Shown: one piece after another, positions 61,703-64,000 of the stretch
How the letters are laid out: every line of letters starts with the position of its first letter
Numbering within the stretch: position 1 is the first letter of the stretch
Assembly: GCF_016887565.1 (NCBI RefSeq)
Contig: NZ_CP069396.1
Span: 10,150,001 to 10,214,000 of the forward strand
DNA: 64,000 bases
Reading direction: 5' to 3'
From: Archangium violaceum
GTDB lineage: Bacteria; Myxococcota; Myxococcia; Myxococcales; Myxococcaceae
Translations under genes and position numbers: made by a program
Notes under the pieces: model-generated
The model's database searches: none
What the model saw: only the letters and a program-made list of their open reading frames with translations
Told to the model about the DNA's origin: nothing

Positions 61703-62602
61703 ATGCAGCTTGAATCCTTGAAGATGTTTTGTGACGTGGTGGAGACGGGCTCCTTCTCGCGGGCCGCGCAGCTCAACCACGTGACGCAGTCGGCGGTGAG
61801 CCAGCAGATCCGTGCGCTGGAGAACCGCTACGAGCAGAAGCTCTTGTCGCGCAGCGCGCGCCAGGTGACGCCGACGCCGGCGGGCGAGCGCCTGTTCCGG
61901 GGATGCAAGGAGATCCTCGCCCGCTTCGCCGAGGTGGAGAACGAGATCCGCGAGCAGTCCACGGAGGTGGCGGGCACCACGACGGTGTCGACCATCTACT
62001 CGGTGGGCCTGCACGAGCTGCGCAACGTGCAGAAGCAGCTCCTGAAGACGCACCCCAAGGTGAACATGCGCCTGAACTACCGGCGCAACGACCAGGTGTA
62101 CGACGACGTCATCCTGGGAGCGGCGGAGATTGGCATCGTGGCCTACCCGCAGCCGCGCGCGGGCGTGGACATCCACCCCTTCCGCGACGACAAGCTGGCG
62201 GTGGTGTGCTCGCCCAACCACCCGTTCGCCACCAAGGCGAAGGTGAGCCTCACGGCGCTCTCGGGCGTGCCCTTCATCGCCTTCGACCGCGAGGCCCCCA
62301 CGCGCAAGGCGCTGGACCGGCTCTTCCGCGAGAAGAACCTGGACCTCAACCCGGTGATGGAGATCGACAACGTCGAGACCATCAAGCGCGCGGTGGAGAT
62401 GGGCATCGGCGTGGCCATCCTCCCCTCGTCCACGGTGTCGGCCGAGGTGGCGCAAGGCACGCTGGCGTCCAAGCCCTTCGCCGAGGGTCCGGTGTCCCGG
62501 CCCATCGGCCTGCTCATCCGCAAGGGCAAGTACCTGGACCGCGCCTCGGCCGCGGTGCTCGAGGCCTTCAAGCTGGCCGAGGCCACGGGCGACGAGGGTT
62601 AG
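61703..62602 (+). CDS. LysR-family transcriptional regulator
   Basis: 299 residues. Complete LysR: HTH QLESLKMFCDVVETGSFSRAAQLNHVTQSAVSQQIRALENRY, then an effector-binding domain (STIYSVGLHELRNVQKQLLKTHPKVNMRLNYRRNDQVYDDVILGAAEIGIVAYPQP, PFIAFDREAPTRKALDRLFREKNLDL, VETIKRAVEMGIGVAILPSSTVSAEV). The GIGVAILP pattern recalls CysB/CbbR-type regulators, though no cysteine or Calvin genes are here. Its promoter region has a palindrome at 61650-61659. Its stop overlaps the converging hydrolase gene by four bases. Confidence 0.94.
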   Translation: MQLESLKMFCDVVETGSFSRAAQLNHVTQSAVSQQIRALENRYEQKLLSRSARQVTPTPAGERLFRGCKEILARFAEVENEIREQSTEVAGTTTVSTIYSVGLHELRNVQKQLLKTHPKVNMRLNYRRNDQVYDDVILGAAEIGIVAYPQPRAGVDIHPFRDDKLAVVCSPNHPFATKAKVSLTALSGVPFIAFDREAPTRKALDRLFREKNLDLNPVMEIDNVETIKRAVEMGIGVAILPSSTVSAEVAQGTLASKPFAEGPVSRPIGLLIRKGKYLDRASAAVLEAFKLAEATGDEG

Positions 62603-63360
62603 GCGGCCGTCTCGATGCCGCCGTGGGAGGGCGCCAGCGCGTCCAACCACGGCGTCAGCAGCCGCGCGCACTCCTCGGGGTGCGTGAAGTAGGGCACGTG
62701 GCCCGCCCCGCGCAGCAGGTGCCGGGGCGTGCCCGGAGGCAGCGAGGCCGCGAGCCGCTCCATCGTGGACGCGGGCACCAGCACGTCGCGGTCTCCCTGG
62801 ATGCACAGGCAGGAGACGGGCAGCCCGCGCAGCTCCGGCGGAGGCGGCTCGCCGCGGATGGCGAAGGCGCGGTGGAGCGTGGTCATCCGCTCCAGGGAGG
62901 TGGTGGGTACCACCTCGGGCACCCGCGCCGTCGGAATGCGCTTCCACGCGGCCAGGGCCGCCGTGAAGGGCCCGGGGCGTCCCAGGACGGCGATGGGCCC
63001 CATCAGGGCGATGACGTTGCCGCGCAGCCCCAGGTGCTCGGGCCGGGTGAAGGAGCCGAGGAAGGCCACCCCCCGCACGGCGCCGGCCGCGGCCAGATGC
63101 CCGGCCACCATGCCTCCGAAGGAGCTGGCCACCACCGCGTCCGCCTCGCCGGCCGCCATGAGCACCTGGCGGGCGAGCGCCCCCGCGCCACGGGCCGCGA
63201 GACGTCCTTCCGGGTACTCGACGAGAACGGGCCGGGCCACCTCCGCCAGCCGCTCGGCGAGCGCCTGGAAGCCCGCGCCCCGTGCTCCCAACCCGGGCAG
63301 CATCAGCACCCGGGGACCCATGCCTCGACCCAACTCCGTCAGCTCGACCACTCGACGCAT
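62599..63360 (-). CDS. Alpha/beta hydrolase
   Basis: 253 residues from ATG 63360. Alpha/beta hydrolase core: VLMLPGLGARGAGFQALAERLAEVA (oxyanion hole), DAVVASSFGGMVAGHLAAAGA with nucleophile Ser in SSFGGM, CIQGDRDVLVPASTM (acid region), and GAGHVPYFTHPEE with the catalytic His. An esterase- or thioesterase-like role is likely. It converges with the LysR gene by a four-base overlap (TAA and TAG sharing bases), suggesting tight packing. It lies downstream of the DUF2378 gene on the same strand (97 bp), and may be cotranscribed. Confidence 0.88.
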   Translation of the reverse strand: MRRVVELTELGRGMGPRVLMLPGLGARGAGFQALAERLAEVARPVLVEYPEGRLAARGAGALARQVLMAAGEADAVVASSFGGMVAGHLAAAGAVRGVAFLGSFTRPEHLGLRGNVIALMGPIAVLGRPGPFTAALAAWKRIPTARVPEVVPTTSLERMTTLHRAFAIRGEPPPPELRGLPVSCLCIQGDRDVLVPASTMERLAASLPPGTPRHLLRGAGHVPYFTHPEECARLLTPWLDALAPSHGGIETAA

Positions 63361-63457
63361 GTGACTCCTCGCGAAACGCGCTCCGAACACCGCCCGCGCG
63401 CCGCTTCTGCCCGCCCGCGCACGCCTCCCTGGAGAGCGGCCGGGCGGCCGTCAGCGC

Positions 63458-64000
63458 CTACCAGGAGAGCTCCATCTCCGAGTGGCTCAGGCTCACCCGC
63501 TTCCCGGACACCTTCACGTTCGCCATCCGCAGGGAGTCGAAGAGGCCCCGCGTCGCGCCCTCGACGTACTCCATGGGGAGGGTGTTGCCCTCGAGCACGA
63601 GGGCGCACGCGTTCGAGCCGCTCCACCGCACCGAGCACCCGCCGTGCTGCACCGACGTCCGGTAGACCGAGGGGAGACTGTGGAGCAGCTGCTTCGGCCC
63701 GCGTCCGGCCAGCTTCACCAACACCCGCCCCGCCGAGGACTCCAGGTAGTCCGACACCACCTGGGTGCCCAGGTGCCGCATCGCCGCGTCGAAGCCTCCG
63801 TGCTTCTCGTCCAGGGCCCATGCCGCGGCGTAGAGCAACCGATTCAACGAGCTGACGGGGTAGGAGAAGAAGGCCCTGAACCTGTCGCCTCCAGCGGCCT
63901 GGATGCACTGGCTCAACACCACCGCGTCCCCCAGGCCTCGCACCACCTTCAACGCGCCGTTGAAGAAGAAACCGTGCAGGGTGTCCCCGGGCCCGGCCAG
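63458..64000 (-). CDS. DUF2378 family protein (5' end outside window)
   Basis: The frame is open to the window edge; the visible 180 codons are LAGPGDTLHGFFFNGALKVV, then VLSQCIQAAGGDRFRAFFSYPVSSLNRLLYAAAWALDEKHGG, FDAAMRHLGTQVVSDYLESSAGRVLVKLAGRGPKQLLHSLPSVYRTSVQHGGCSVRWSGSN, and a closing MELSW. This matches the DUF2378 (TIGR02265) family I recall as a large myxobacterial paralogous group (FFNG, FFSYPVS, GRVLVKLAG, LPS-YR, D-SEYDLSW-like end). Its function is unknown. Only a few residues appear missing at the start. Confidence 0.83.
   Translation of the reverse strand: MAGPGDTLHGFFFNGALKVVRGLGDAVVLSQCIQAAGGDRFRAFFSYPVSSLNRLLYAAAWALDEKHGGFDAAMRHLGTQVVSDYLESSAGRVLVKLAGRGPKQLLHSLPSVYRTSVQHGGCSVRWSGSNACALVLEGNTLPMEYVEGATRGLFDSLRMANVKVSGKRVSLSHSEMELSW

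Overview
The window is high-GC DNA (roughly 65-70% G+C by eye) with dense bidirectional coding and long spurious frames opposite many genes. Several families I know only or mainly from myxobacteria are present: a DUF2381 protein beside a kinase C-terminus, a double-CxxCG (SitI6-like) immunity protein, a DUF2378 protein and several Ser/Thr kinases. I infer a chromosome of the order Myxococcales, probably Cystobacterineae (Archangium/Cystobacter-like). The genus is a guess. No rRNA, tRNA, CRISPR array or phage module was seen.

Layout. 1-5.6 kb: 5'-part of priA running off the left edge, then an accessory block of a SitI6-like orphan, a kinase-less remnant of a Ser/Thr kinase, DUF2381, and a probable modification-dependent endonuclease (AspBHI-like N-terminus plus DUF3883). 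5.8-15.6 kb: an RluA-type pseudouridine synthase, OB-fold lipoprotein, membrane protein, methyltransferase, envelope proteins, a very large TPR protein and a GT2 glycosyltransferase. 15.6-18.9 kb: a translationally coupled trio (degenerate nucleotidyltransferase, TIGR04222-like membrane protein with a Gly/Cys tail, SCO6045-like protein), then a second RluA enzyme. 19.1-20.7 kb: ISL3-like transposase remnant and an RHH/GNAT toxin-antitoxin pair with a palindromic operator. 20.7-29.2 kb: metallopeptidase, lipoprotein, DUF2058 protein, M20 peptidase and a DNRLRE/beta-propeller lipoprotein. 29.3-33.9 kb: an operon of a small helical protein, a triple-domain KaiC-like ATPase and a GAF histidine kinase. 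34-40.7 kb: glutaryl-CoA dehydrogenase, DUF2019, SDR, then a scarred segment (5'-truncated LysR and hydrolase, intact epoxide hydrolase, NTF2-like protein, IS3 remnant joined to a kinase TPR tail). 40.7-54.8 kb: pectate lyase, a PG-binding/amidase-like protein, and a signalling block (hybrid PAS kinase, divergent Ser/Thr kinase and FHA-sigma54 activator, PP2C phosphatase, second Ser/Thr kinase). 55-64 kb: secreted proteins, a Cys-less peroxiredoxin-like protein behind a tandem palindromic operator, SDR, methyltransferase, glycosyltransferase, LysR, hydrolase and a DUF2378 protein running off the right edge.

Two themes stand out. One is signalling by Ser/Thr phosphorylation (two kinases, two kinase remnants, an FHA activator and a PP2C phosphatase, the last four of these within about 6 kb) and two-component/KaiC signalling. 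The other is genome wear: truncated kinases, IS remnants, a two-sided deletion scar, a 25-bp tandem duplication, and a REP-like palindromic repeat family with eight copies at four loci.
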